Assembly: GCF_012328925.1 (NCBI RefSeq)
Contig: NZ_JAAXLS010000016.1
Coordinates: forward strand, 62,001 to 126,000
DNA from: Amycolatopsis acididurans
Lineage (GTDB): Bacteria; Actinomycetota; Actinomycetes; Mycobacteriales; Pseudonocardiaceae
Length of the DNA: 64,000 bases
Direction: 5' to 3'
Shown piece by piece: positions 8,186-16,005 of the stretch (positions are counted from its first letter, which is position 1; each line of letters begins with the position of its first letter). Under the pieces are notes generated by a model. The model was not told the DNA's origin and made no database searches. It saw nothing but the letters and a program-made list of their open reading frames with translations. The position numbers were made by a program, and so were the translations under genes.

Positions 8186-8202
8186 CCCCACCCCGGGTGG
8201 GG
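8186..8202. promoter_or_regulatory. CsoR operator candidate upstream of csoR-copZ-copA
   Basis: Perfect palindrome with 8-bp arms and one central base (CCCCACCC, C, GGGTGGGG). G/C-rich palindromes of this kind are the known CsoR binding class. It lies 62 bp before the csoR start, where autorepression is expected. Confidence 0.6.
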
Positions 8203-8263
8203 TGGGAATATCGAGGTAGGGGTGGGCGTTGCCCTAGTGAATACCGCAGACGAGGAGCACAGG

Positions 8264-8638
8264 ATGGCCGACGAACTCACGGCGAAGAAGCGCGCGGCGT
8301 TGAACCGGTTGAAGACGGTGCGGGGTCACCTGGACGGGATCATCCGGATGCTCGAAGCCGACGCGTACTGCGTGGATGTGATGAAGCAGGTCTCGGCGAC
8401 CCAGTCGTCGCTGGAGCGGGCCAATCGGATCATGCTGCATAACCACCTGGAGACCTGCTTTTCCGATGCAGTACTGGATGGCCGGGGACAGCCGGCGATC
8501 GACGAACTTCTCGAGGCGGTGAAGTTCAACCCCGCGCTGACCGGCCCGCACGCCCACGTCACCGGCGCAGCGGTCGGCGAAGCCGAGCCCGCCATCGAGA
8601 CGCAGCCGGATTCCGTTGAGGAAGGGAGCGCTGTATGA
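8264..8638 (+). CDS. csoR: Copper-sensing transcriptional repressor CsoR
   Basis: 124 residues, all-helical DUF156 fold. The Cu(I) ligands fall exactly on the M. tuberculosis CsoR positions: C36 (AYCVDVMKQ), H61 and C65 (NHLETCFSDAV). A C-terminal tail of about 35 acidic/neutral residues extends the core. ATG 8264 has GAGGAG 6 nt upstream; an ORF start at 8222 is not needed. It overlaps copZ by ATGA, so it is translationally coupled. By family knowledge, Cu(I) binding releases it from DNA and derepresses the operon; a matching palindrome lies upstream at 8186-8202. Confidence 0.93.
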   Translation: MADELTAKKRAALNRLKTVRGHLDGIIRMLEADAYCVDVMKQVSATQSSLERANRIMLHNHLETCFSDAVLDGRGQPAIDELLEAVKFNPALTGPHAHVTGAAVGEAEPAIETQPDSVEEGSAV

Positions 8639-8874
8639 CGACCACGGTGCTGTCGGTGCCCGAGATCAGTTGTGGAGCCTGCCGGTCGGCGATCGAGACT
8701 GCGGTGGCACCAACGGCCGGGGTGCAGTCGGTCGAGGTCGACCTGGACACGAAGACGGTGACCGTCCACCACGACCAGACGGTGTCACTGGTCGCGCTAA
8801 GCACGCCCATCGAAGACCAGGGCTACGACGTGGCGGATACCCACGAGCAGGTCGGGCGAGGCGACCAGCAGTGA
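8635..8874 (+). CDS. copZ: Copper chaperone CopZ (HMA domain)
   Basis: 79-residue heavy-metal-associated domain. The metal loop reads ISCGACRSAIE (C13-x2-C16), followed by a ferredoxin-like fold (VEVDLDTKTVTVHH) and the usual IEDQGYDV near the end. It carries Cu(I) to the ATPase encoded next. Start and stop both overlap neighbours by 4 nt (ATGA with csoR, GTGA with copA), showing tight coupling. A short charged tail follows the domain. Confidence 0.93.
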   Translation: MTTTVLSVPEISCGACRSAIETAVAPTAGVQSVEVDLDTKTVTVHHDQTVSLVALSTPIEDQGYDVADTHEQVGRGDQQ

Positions 8875-11066
8875 CGACCTCCGAGCAGACAGCGCGCAGC
8901 GAGGGTGTTGACCGTCGGGAGTTCTCCGTCGAGGGCATGACGTGCGCCTCCTGCGCAGTCCGGGTGCAGAAGACCCTCAACAAGCAGCTGGGTGTGACCG
9001 AGGCTCAGGTCAACTTCGCCACCGGCAATGCCTGGGTCACCTACCAAGCCGACCACGCCACGGTCGACCAGTGGCAGGCGGCGGTCGATGGCCTCGGATA
9101 CCACCTCGAACCCGTCACCGCCGAACAACCCGCCTTGGAGAGCAACGAGACCGAGCAGGCCAACCGCGGTTGGGTCTGGCGGATCGTGCTGGCCTGGCCG
9201 TTGGGGCTGGCCATTTTCGCGTTGACCATGTTTTTCGGCGAGCACCCTTGGGCGCGGTGGGCCGCGTTCGCCGCGGCGGTGCCCGTGCAGTTCGTGGCCG
9301 GCTGGCCGTTCCTGGTCGTCGCGGCCGAGCGGGCCCGGGCGCTGAGCGCGAACATGGACACGCTCATCGCCCTCGGCACGCTGACGGCGTTCGCCTATTC
9401 CACGGTTGAGTTGTTCACCGGCGGGCCCCTGTACTTCGACACCGCCGCGATGATCATCGCGTTCCTGCTGCTGGGCCGCTATTTTGAAGCCCGCTCCACC
9501 AGCCGTGCTTCGCAGGCGATCAACACGCTGCTGGAGATGGGCGCCAAACACGCCCGGCTCGTCGTCGACGGCGCCGAGCAGGACGTGCCGGTGGAACGGG
9601 TGCGGATCGGCGATGTGGTCCGGGTACGACCGGGCGAGAAGATCCCGGTGGACGGGGACGTTGTCGACGGGCGCGCGGCCGTTGACGAGTCGATGCTGAC
9701 CGGCGAATCTGTCCCGGTCGACAAGACCACGGGCGCCCCCGTCGCGGGCGCGACGATCAACACCGACGGGCTGCTGACCGTGTGTGCCACCGCGGTCGGT
9801 GCGGACACCGCCCTGGCCCAGATCGTGCGCCTGGTCAAGGAAGCCCAAGGTGGTCAGGCGCCGGTGCAACGGCTCACCGATCGGGTCTCGGCGGTGTTCG
9901 TGCCGGTCGTGATCGGCATCGCCGTGGTGACCTTCGCCGCCTGGAGCCTGATCGCCGGTGACCCCACGGCGGGCACGGTCGCCGCGGTTGCGGTGCTGAT
10001 CATCGCCTGCCCTTGTGCGCTTGGCCTGGCTACGCCGACCGCGATCATGGTCGGCACCGGACGGGCCGCGCACCTGGGCATCCTGGTCAAGGGTGCCCAG
10101 GTGCTGGAGGGGTCGAAGAAGATCACCACCGTCGTGTTCGACAAGACGGGCACGCTCACTCGCGGTCAGATGCGTCTGGCCGAGGTCGCCACCAGCGACA
10201 GCGCCGACGTGGAAGTACTGCGGCGGGCCGCTGCTGCGGAGTCGGGGTCCGAACATCCTGTCGCCGCCGCGATCACCACTGCCGCCCGCGAACGCGGCTT
10301 GGTCCTGCCGGAAGTGGCCGAGTTCAGCAGCGTGGCCGGTCACGGCGTGCGCGCCGAGGTGGACGGCACCACGGTGCACGTGGGCCGGCGTGAGCTGCTC
10401 GACCAGCAGCAGCTGCACCTGCCCGAACAGCTCGCGGCGCGGGCCGCCGACATGGAAGCCCAGGGCCACACCGCTGTCTACGTCGGCTGGGACGGACACG
10501 TGCACGGGGTGGTGGGCGTGGCCGACACCCTCAAGGACGAGGCCGCCGACGTAGTGCGGCACCTGCACGACATGGGCCTGCAAGTCGGCATGATCACCGG
10601 GGACAACCAGCAGACCGCCGAGGCCATCGCCGCCCAGGCCGGCATCGACCGCGTGCTGGCCGAGGTGCTGCCCGCCGACAAGGTCACCGAGGTGCGTCGG
10701 CTGCAGGACGAGGGCCATACCGTGGCCATGGTCGGCGACGGCGTCAACGACGCCCCGGCCCTGGTGCAGGCCAACTTCGGCATCGCGATCGGCACCGGCA
10801 CCGACGTGGCCATCGAATCCAGCGACATCACCCTGATGTCCGGCCAGCTCGACGGCGTTACCCACGCCATCCAGCTGTCCCGCACCACGCTGCGCACGAT
10901 CTACGAGAACCTGGGCTGGGCCTTCGGCTACAACATCGCCGCGATCCCACTGGCCGCACTCGGGCTGCTCAACCCGATCATCGCGGCCGCGGCGATGGCT
11001 TTCTCCTCGGTCAGCGTGGTCACCAACTCCCTGCGACTGCGGCGCTTCGCCCGACAAGCCCACTGA
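8871..11066 (+). CDS. copA: Copper-exporting P1B-1 type ATPase CopA
   Basis: 731 residues. One N-terminal HMA domain (MTCASC, C25 and C28), eight predicted membrane segments, actuator TGES (LTGESVPVDK), membrane CPC at about 380-382 (IIACPCALGLATP), phosphorylation DKTGT near 424, SEHPVAAAI, GDGVNDAPAL, and the Cu-specific C-terminal pair of segments with YN and MxxSS (FGYNIAAIP, MAFSSVSVV). It exports Cu(I) from the cytosol using ATP. GTG 8871 overlaps the copZ stop (GTGA); a longer frame from 8616 is only readthrough over copZ. Last gene of the csoR-copZ-copA operon before the IS. Confidence 0.95.
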   Translation: MTTSEQTARSEGVDRREFSVEGMTCASCAVRVQKTLNKQLGVTEAQVNFATGNAWVTYQADHATVDQWQAAVDGLGYHLEPVTAEQPALESNETEQANRGWVWRIVLAWPLGLAIFALTMFFGEHPWARWAAFAAAVPVQFVAGWPFLVVAAERARALSANMDTLIALGTLTAFAYSTVELFTGGPLYFDTAAMIIAFLLLGRYFEARSTSRASQAINTLLEMGAKHARLVVDGAEQDVPVERVRIGDVVRVRPGEKIPVDGDVVDGRAAVDESMLTGESVPVDKTTGAPVAGATINTDGLLTVCATAVGADTALAQIVRLVKEAQGGQAPVQRLTDRVSAVFVPVVIGIAVVTFAAWSLIAGDPTAGTVAAVAVLIIACPCALGLATPTAIMVGTGRAAHLGILVKGAQVLEGSKKITTVVFDKTGTLTRGQMRLAEVATSDSADVEVLRRAAAAESGSEHPVAAAITTAARERGLVLPEVAEFSSVAGHGVRAEVDGTTVHVGRRELLDQQQLHLPEQLAARAADMEAQGHTAVYVGWDGHVHGVVGVADTLKDEAADVVRHLHDMGLQVGMITGDNQQTAEAIAAQAGIDRVLAEVLPADKVTEVRRLQDEGHTVAMVGDGVNDAPALVQANFGIAIGTGTDVAIESSDITLMSGQLDGVTHAIQLSRTTLRTIYENLGWAFGYNIAAIPLAALGLLNPIIAAAAMAFSSVSVVTNSLRLRRFARQAH

Positions 11067-11084
11067 ACTGAAGGGAAAGACGCG

Positions 11085-11119
11085 ATGATGATGGATCACA
11101 TGGGCGGCATGATCCCGCG
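11085..11119 (+). pseudogene. Displaced 5' fragment of a small SHOCT-protein gene
   Basis: Starts with ATG repeats encoding MMMDHMGGMIP, a Met/His-rich opening like the intact gene at 26789 (MMYWYGNGMSGW). GAAGGGAAAG lies upstream. The insertion sequence begins at 11120 and cuts the frame. The matching 3' part resumes at 13148. The exact original junction frame cannot be settled by eye, so the link is an inference. Confidence 0.45.
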
Positions 11120-11148
11120 TTCCGCAGCTGATGGCCGATTCTGGACAC
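11120..11148 (+). repeat. Left terminal inverted repeat of the IS
   Basis: Begins TTCCGCAGCTGATG and ends CTGGACAC; pairs with 13114-13141. The middle 6-7 bases differ between ends. Confidence 0.8.
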
Positions 11149-11271
11149 ACGCCGCGGTATCGTCCCAGGTCAGTGGGTCGCGGTAGGTCCGGAACGACGA
11201 AAAGTACTGGACACACGTTCGATCGATGTTCGAGCGTGTGAGCTGCGTGTTGTCGTGTATCGTCTGGACAC

Positions 11272-13035
11272 GTGCATGTGCGGGTGTCAACGCGGCGAAA
11301 CAGGGACGGCACGGCCGTGCGGTACCTGCAGCTGACCCACAACGAGTGGGACCCGGCCACGAAGACGTCCCGGCCGAAGGTGCTGCACAGCTTCGGCCGC
11401 GAGGATCAGCTCGACCGCGACGCGATCAAGCGTCTGGTCGCGTCGTTGACTCGGCTACTCGACCCGGCCACCGCCCTGACCTCGTCCGGTGCCGGTCCGG
11501 CGGAGTTGGCGTTCACCTCGTCGCGCCCGGTCGGCGGCACGCTGGTGCTCGACGCGTTGTGGCGCCGGCTCGGGATCGACACCGTCATGGCGCGGCTGCT
11601 CGAGGGGCGCAAGCGCGATCCGCGCACCGAGCGGGTGCTGTTCGCGCTGGTCGCGAACCGGGCGCTGGACCCGGGCTCGAAGCTGGCCGCGGCCGGGTGG
11701 GTCACCCGGCGCGCGCACATCGACGGCCTGCCCGAGACCAGCGACGATGCCTGCTACCGGGCGATGGACTGGCTGCTCGACATCGCACCGGAGCTGGAGC
11801 GGGAGGTGTTCTGGCAGGTCGCCACCCTGCTCGATCACGAGGTCGACCTGCTGTTCTTCGATACCACCTCCACCTATTTCGAGACCGAGGGCCCCGACGA
11901 CCCGATCACTCGTGACACCCGCGGCCGACCGGCCCCCGACCCGTCGGGTGACACCGGCACCGAGAACGACGCTGACAGCGGCACCGACAAGTCCGGCGGG
12001 GATACCGCAGGCGACGGGGTGGGGTTTCGGACCTACGGCAAGTCGAAGGACTCCCGTGACGACCTGCCCCAGGTCGTGATCGGCATGGCCGTCACCCGGG
12101 CCGGGATCCCGGTCCGGGTGTGGTGCTGGCCGGGCAACACCACCGACTCGGCGCTGATCCGCCAGGCCCGCGAAGACATGCGGGACTGGACCCTGGCCCG
12201 AGTGATGTGGGTCGCCGACCGCGGCTTCTCCTCCGCGGCGAACCGCCGCGAGCTGCGTCGCGGCGGCGGGCACTACATCATCGGCGAGAAGCTGCGTTCC
12301 GGCTCCGCGGAGGCCACCGCGGCGCTGTCCCGACCGGGCCGCTACCAGCATGTTCGGGACAACCTGCAGGTCAAAGAGGTACGGATCGCCGACGATGAGC
12401 GGTTCGTGCTCTGCTTCAACCCCGAACAGGCCGAGCGTGACGCCGCGCTGCGCGAGGTCATGACCGGCAAGCTGGCCGCGCTGATCGCCGCCAGCGACCG
12501 GCTGACCGCCGAGAAACGGGCCGAGCTGCGGGGACGGATCTCCACCATGCCCGGGCTGAACCGGTACCTGCGCACCACACCCGGCGGGCTGCTCCGCGTC
12601 GACAAGAAGAAGGTCACCAGCGAGACACACCTGGACGGGAAGTACCTGCTGCGCTGCTCGGACCCGCACCTGTCCGCGGAGGACATCGCGCTGGGCTACA
12701 AGCAGCTCCTGCAGGTCGAACGCGGCTGGCGGGACATGAAGACCACCTTGGAACTGCGGCCGGTCTATCACCGCCTCGAAGACCGGATCCGCGCCCATGT
12801 CATCCTCTGCTGGCTCGCGCTGCTGCTGGTTCGGATCGTCGAGACCACCACCGGGCGCACCTGGAACCAGGTCCGCGACGACCTGCAAGAACTCCACGTC
12901 GGCACCTTCGAAGGCCCCGCCGGCACCTTCCGGCAACGCACCGAGCTCTCCGCCGCCCAACGCGACATCCTCACCAAGCTGGGCATCGACACACCGAAGA
13001 AGATCATCGAACTCGGGCCGGCCACGACGCCCTGA
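11272..13035 (+). CDS. IS1634/IS4 family transposase
   Basis: 587 residues. The DDE-type transposase core is recognisable: FFDTTSTYFE (first Asp), MWVADRGFSSAANRRE (second Asp region), and QVERGWRDMKTTLELRPVYH (catalytic Glu region with Y-x2-R-like context), then IRAHVILCWLALLL. An acidic Gly/Asp/Thr-rich insert at about residues 218-250 is typical of actinobacterial copies. The GTG at 11272 is the first start after the left end. The gene fills most of the IS and looks intact, so the element may still move. Confidence 0.9.
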   Translation: MHVRVSTRRNRDGTAVRYLQLTHNEWDPATKTSRPKVLHSFGREDQLDRDAIKRLVASLTRLLDPATALTSSGAGPAELAFTSSRPVGGTLVLDALWRRLGIDTVMARLLEGRKRDPRTERVLFALVANRALDPGSKLAAAGWVTRRAHIDGLPETSDDACYRAMDWLLDIAPELEREVFWQVATLLDHEVDLLFFDTTSTYFETEGPDDPITRDTRGRPAPDPSGDTGTENDADSGTDKSGGDTAGDGVGFRTYGKSKDSRDDLPQVVIGMAVTRAGIPVRVWCWPGNTTDSALIRQAREDMRDWTLARVMWVADRGFSSAANRRELRRGGGHYIIGEKLRSGSAEATAALSRPGRYQHVRDNLQVKEVRIADDERFVLCFNPEQAERDAALREVMTGKLAALIAASDRLTAEKRAELRGRISTMPGLNRYLRTTPGGLLRVDKKKVTSETHLDGKYLLRCSDPHLSAEDIALGYKQLLQVERGWRDMKTTLELRPVYHRLEDRIRAHVILCWLALLLVRIVETTTGRTWNQVRDDLQELHVGTFEGPAGTFRQRTELSAAQRDILTKLGIDTPKKIIELGPATTP

Positions 13036-13113
13036 CCAGCACGAACACCACCGCCTGGACACACGCCTGTCCAGGCAGCTTCTCGCGTTCCCCCAGGTCA
13101 CACCCTAAATTCC

Positions 13114-13141
13114 GTGTCCAGCCCCAACATCAGCTGCGGAA
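13114..13141 (-). repeat. Right terminal inverted repeat of the IS
   Basis: Complement of the left end: ends CATCAGCTGCGGAA and starts GTGTCCAG. Confidence 0.8.
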
Positions 13142-13147
13142 CCCGGG

Positions 13148-13357
13148 ATGATGGCCTGGATGCTGTTGTGGGGCCTGATCGGTCTCGCACTGCTGATTCT
13201 GATCATCGTGGCGATCATCTGGCTGATCCGCCACTTGCTCGCCGACCCGGCTTCCCGCGCCGATCCCGCGGGAGAGCAACTGCGGCGACGCTACGCCGCC
13301 GGCGACATCGATCACGAGGAATACGAACGCCGCCGAGCCGAGCTCCGAAAACGATAG
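13148..13357 (+). CDS. Small SHOCT-domain membrane protein, 5' end cut by the IS
   Basis: 69 residues from ATG 13148. One membrane helix (about 3-30, LLWGLIGLALLILIIVAIIW) followed by a SHOCT motif (LRRRYAAGDIDHEEYERRRAEL). The same layout is seen in the intact 91-residue gene at 26789. SHOCT domains are short helical oligomerisation modules and the exact role is unknown. The natural start and ribosome site probably lie before the IS at 11085. Whether the remaining ORF is translated is unclear: no Shine-Dalgarno is obvious before 13148. Confidence 0.6.
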   Translation: MMAWMLLWGLIGLALLILIIVAIIWLIRHLLADPASRADPAGEQLRRRYAAGDIDHEEYERRRAELRKR

Positions 13358-13452
13358 CCGCCTCGTCCGGCGATGTCGTGTTGCCGTGTGAACCCACCGA
13401 CACAGCGAGCGACAGCGTGCTGACCGATGGATGGCTGCAGCGGTTGGTCTCG

Positions 13453-14172
13453 TCAACGGGTCCGGCAGGCACACAGGTATCCGACGCTGGCGACGGTGAA
13501 CGGAACCGCATAGTTGATCGCGACCTGGACCCACGTTGTTCCCGTGGCGTGCCCGCCCGCGATCACCGCTCCTTGATTCACTGCGGAGAGCACCGTACCG
13601 ACCACAGTGGCTGTGGGTGCGGCGGTACGCACGGTTCGTCCCTGTAGGAACCATCGCACGGCTTGGCGTGGATGTGACCACGTCTGGGGTCGTTCGGTGC
13701 GCGCGCGCCCGCCGTCGTGGTCGTCGCCCGCGGAAGGAAACGAGGCCGCCCTGCCCATCACGAAACCACCTGAGCCTCGCGGATCAGGTCGCGGCACGAC
13801 TCCGAACTCACGATCACGGCGGTCACGACCTATCCCGCGCACGGCCCAGAAAGGCCAGAATCGTCGTCGGTTCCGCGCTGGTTCAGCGTCCCGGGCCAGA
13901 TGAGGCGCATACTCACCGACGGCGGCGTGCACGTGCCGGAAGCTCGGGTTGACCAGTGCATGCTGGCCAATGAAGACCGTGGGCACGGTCTCGTCGCCGC
14001 CGGTTGCTTGCCGCACGCGCGCGGCGGCTTGGGGATCGTCCCAGATGTTGACTTCCCGGACAGGCAAGCCGCTGCGGCGCAGGGGCCTCCGCAGTGCCAT
14101 GCAGAACGGGCAACCGGGGCGCCAGTAGAACTCGACAGCACTGATCGACTCGGCCTGCTTGTTGCTCATCAT
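13453..14172 (-). CDS. Composite ORF: glutaredoxin/mycoredoxin domain followed by an NrtS-like membrane domain
   Basis: 239 residues in one open frame. Residues 10-90 are a glutaredoxin with WRPGCPFC (C21, C24), cis-Pro text ETVPTVFIG and HVHAAVG. Residues 91-165 are basic, low complexity and look like readthrough. Residues about 170-239 match small NrtS-type nitrate/nitrite transport proteins: VRWFLQGRTVRTAAP, VVGTVLSAVNQGAVIAGG, then AINYAVPFTVASVGYL, two membrane helices. A GTG at the start of that part could make a separate protein. Either a true fusion or two genes merged by a lost stop or indel after RRRFWPF. Nearby genes carry several indels, which favours the second view. Confidence 0.65.
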   Translation of the reverse strand: MMSNKQAESISAVEFYWRPGCPFCMALRRPLRRSGLPVREVNIWDDPQAAARVRQATGGDETVPTVFIGQHALVNPSFRHVHAAVGEYAPHLARDAEPARNRRRFWPFWAVRGIGRDRRDREFGVVPRPDPRGSGGFVMGRAASFPSAGDDHDGGRARTERPQTWSHPRQAVRWFLQGRTVRTAAPTATVVGTVLSAVNQGAVIAGGHATGTTWVQVAINYAVPFTVASVGYLCACRTR

Positions 14173-14354
14173 GCCTCCACCGCGTGGTTACCCCTTTCGC
14201 GCGGCCCGGTAGCGACACCCGCCGCGCACGCCGAGGGAATCGGATGCCGAGCGGCGCCCGCCTCCGGTGTGTCAGCGCCCTGACAGAGATGCCCGACGAT
14301 CGGCCAGCGATGGCCAGGATGGACCAGAAGAGACTGGGTGACAGCGGAGTGGAC

Positions 14355-15106
14355 ATGACCGACGCGGAGTGGCTGCGCTATCTGGCTGGCTTCCATCGCG
14401 ACCAGCCTGGTGTTACCGAACGGGTGCGCTGAGCCGGGTGCCTGGCTCGCCGTACCCATGGCTCGTCGAGTCGCTTCCCGATGTGCCGGGCTGGGTCGTC
14501 GACCTCGCTTGCGGGTCCGCCCCGACACGGGATCATCTGGTCGAGCACCGCTGGGTGGGGGTGGATCTCAGCGCCGGTGAGCTGGCAGTGGCCGTCGCGG
14601 CTGGCCGGGGACCGGTCGTGCATGCCCGCGTCGACGCGCTGCCTTTCGGTGACGGTGCTGTCGATGCGGTGTGTGCTGCGATGGCGTTGCAGGTGGTCAC
14701 GCCGCTGGACGGGGTGCTGGCCGAGATCCGTCGCGTGCTGCGGCCGGGCGGTGTTCTCGTCGCCCTTGTCCCCGGCCGGTTGGGGGTTTCTCCGCGAGGG
14801 TGGCTCGGCTGGGCACGGGTGCTGAGGGCTCTCGGGGTCACGAGCCAGCCTTGGCCCAACCCGCACGCCTGTGACAGCCTCGCCGGAATCCTGGCTCGAC
14901 ACGGGTTCACCGTCGTTTCCACCGCGCGGCGAACGTTCCCCTTTCCGCTCGACACAGCGGAATCCGCCGCACTGCTCGTGGACAGCCTCTATTTGCCCGG
15001 TATCAGCGCGGATCGTATTGCCGCCGCCAAGCACACCGTGGGCACCCAGGCCCGCATCGGCCGGAGCCTTCCGTTGCCGTTGCGTCGGGTCGTTGCCCGA
15101 GGCTAG
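14355..15106 (+). pseudogene. SAM-dependent methyltransferase, +2 frameshift near its N-terminus
   Basis: The native start by homology is ATG 14355 (MTDAEWLRYLAGFHRDQPGV), but that frame stops at 14432. The rest is in another frame to 15106: motif I WVVDLACGSAPTRDHL, VGVDLSAGELAVAV, RVDALPFGDGAVDAV, VLRPGGVLVALVP. Removing CG from GTGCGCTG at about 14424-14431 restores TERVLSRVPGSPYPW. When repaired it is about 250 residues, a class I methyltransferase of unknown substrate. ATG starts inside the second frame lack the N-terminal helix. It lies in a metal/redox cluster. Confidence 0.65.
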
Positions 15107-15486
15107 GCCACGCTGCCCAGCCAGGTCGTCACGGCGTACAGCATGACGTACGTCGTCACCGCGACCCCCAGCATGCCGAGCAGACGCCACCGCCACCGCC
15201 GCACCCCGGCGAGGCTGCACTGGTCGCGGCGGCGCAACGCCAGCCAGACAAGCAGCGCCATGACGGCGAGCCCGCCGAGCCGGAACCACCACGCGTAGTT
15301 GCCGTAGAGATCGGTGGCCCAGGCAAAGGCGGTGCCAGCGCTGATGATGCCGAGCAGCGCGAGCACGGTGGGGCCCAAACAGCACAGGATGCCGATCACG
15401 CCACTGGTCAGGCCGATCCGCCACATCGGCAGCCGATCCGTGCCTACCGGCTGCGGGCTGGTCGTGTTCTCGCGGCTGGTGCTCAC
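15103..15486 (-). CDS. MerT-like membrane protein with vicinal CC motif
   Basis: 127 residues with three predicted membrane helices at about 27-48, 68-85 and 102-122. The first helix holds a vicinal pair C35-C36 followed by Leu-Gly-Pro (GILCCLGPTVLALLGIISAG), the arrangement in which MerT takes up Hg(II); another Cys (RRRDQCSLAG) lies between helices 2 and 3. The sequence is otherwise diverged from classical MerT and there is no merP next to it. Coupled to the DUF427 gene by a GTGA overlap. Likely a soft-metal or thiol-related transporter (inference). Confidence 0.65.
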   Translation of the reverse strand: MSTSRENTTSPQPVGTDRLPMWRIGLTSGVIGILCCLGPTVLALLGIISAGTAFAWATDLYGNYAWWFRLGGLAVMALLVWLALRRRDQCSLAGVRRWRWRLLGMLGVAVTTYVMLYAVTTWLGSVA

Positions 15487-15830
15487 CGGTGACCACCCAT
15501 TCTGGCGCGCAACCTGGCGAGTAGACCGGTGGACGGTCCTTCGGGCTCACCCTCGATGTCCACGTCGGGGTCGAAGGCGACATGGTTTTTGATCCGTCGC
15601 GCCAGCGGGGACGGATGGGGGTAGTACCACGCCGCGTCCGGCAGCGCCGTTTCGTCGGTGAGCAGGCTGTAGTAGCGAGCAATCCCCTTCCATGGGCACA
15701 GCGTCTTGGTCCGGCTGTCCACGAGGACGTCGCGGCGCACCGACTCCGGCGGAAAGTAGTGGTTCCCTTCCACGCGCACCGTCCGGGGTGTTTCCGCCAG
15801 AACCTGGCCGTGGTAAACGGCACGCAACAT
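15483..15830 (-). CDS. DUF427 domain protein
   Basis: 115 residues with the DUF427 core: hydrophobic strand text LAETPRTVRVEGNHYFPPE, then DSRTKTLCPWKGIARYYSL and the aromatic AAWYYPHPSPLARRIKNHVAF. DUF427 is a small beta-rich fold with no settled function. ATG 15830 has GAGGAGG about 7 nt upstream on the minus strand; an ORF start at 15848 lies before that site. It precedes and overlaps the MerT-like gene by 4 nt and diverges from the reductase at 16006. Confidence 0.82.
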   Translation of the reverse strand: MLRAVYHGQVLAETPRTVRVEGNHYFPPESVRRDVLVDSRTKTLCPWKGIARYYSLLTDETALPDAAWYYPHPSPLARRIKNHVAFDPDVDIEGEPEGPSTGLLARLRARMGGHR

Positions 15831-16005
15831 GACCGCGGCCCTCCTCACCGTCTGCCGCCCAGTCCACCGGACTTTTCGCTATTGGCGCTCGGAGAGTGTC
15901 AGCACGATGACACCTCGAACCTCGCCCGCTCGGTCTGGAGATCCGTTCTGTCAGCCAGGCGACAACCCGGTCACCGACCCTGGCCGTGCGTGGTTAGCTG
16001 CGGAT

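Larger units (their letters stand above)
11120..13141 (+). mobile_element. IS1634/IS4-type insertion sequence, complete
   Basis: 2022 bp with one transposase gene and terminal inverted repeats. The left end (11120-11148) and the complement of the right end (13114-13141) share TTCCGCAGCTGATG and, after a diverged stretch, CTGGACAC. The 8-mer CTGGACAC recurs inside the left end near 11207 and 11264 and at the right end near 13054, perhaps as transposase-binding repeats. Flanks read CCCGCG (left) and CCCGGG (right), a near-perfect 6-bp duplication. Inserted just after copA, splitting a small SHOCT gene. Confidence 0.85.

Noticed and set aside
8616..8870. N-terminal extension of copA from 8616
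   Set aside because: It only re-reads copZ in another frame; the GTGA overlap at 8871 and the HMA domain right after it fix the start.
8823..11360. 845-codon minus-strand ORF opposite copA
   Set aside because: Shadow of the P-type ATPase; Gly/His/Arg-rich text, crosses the IS boundary.
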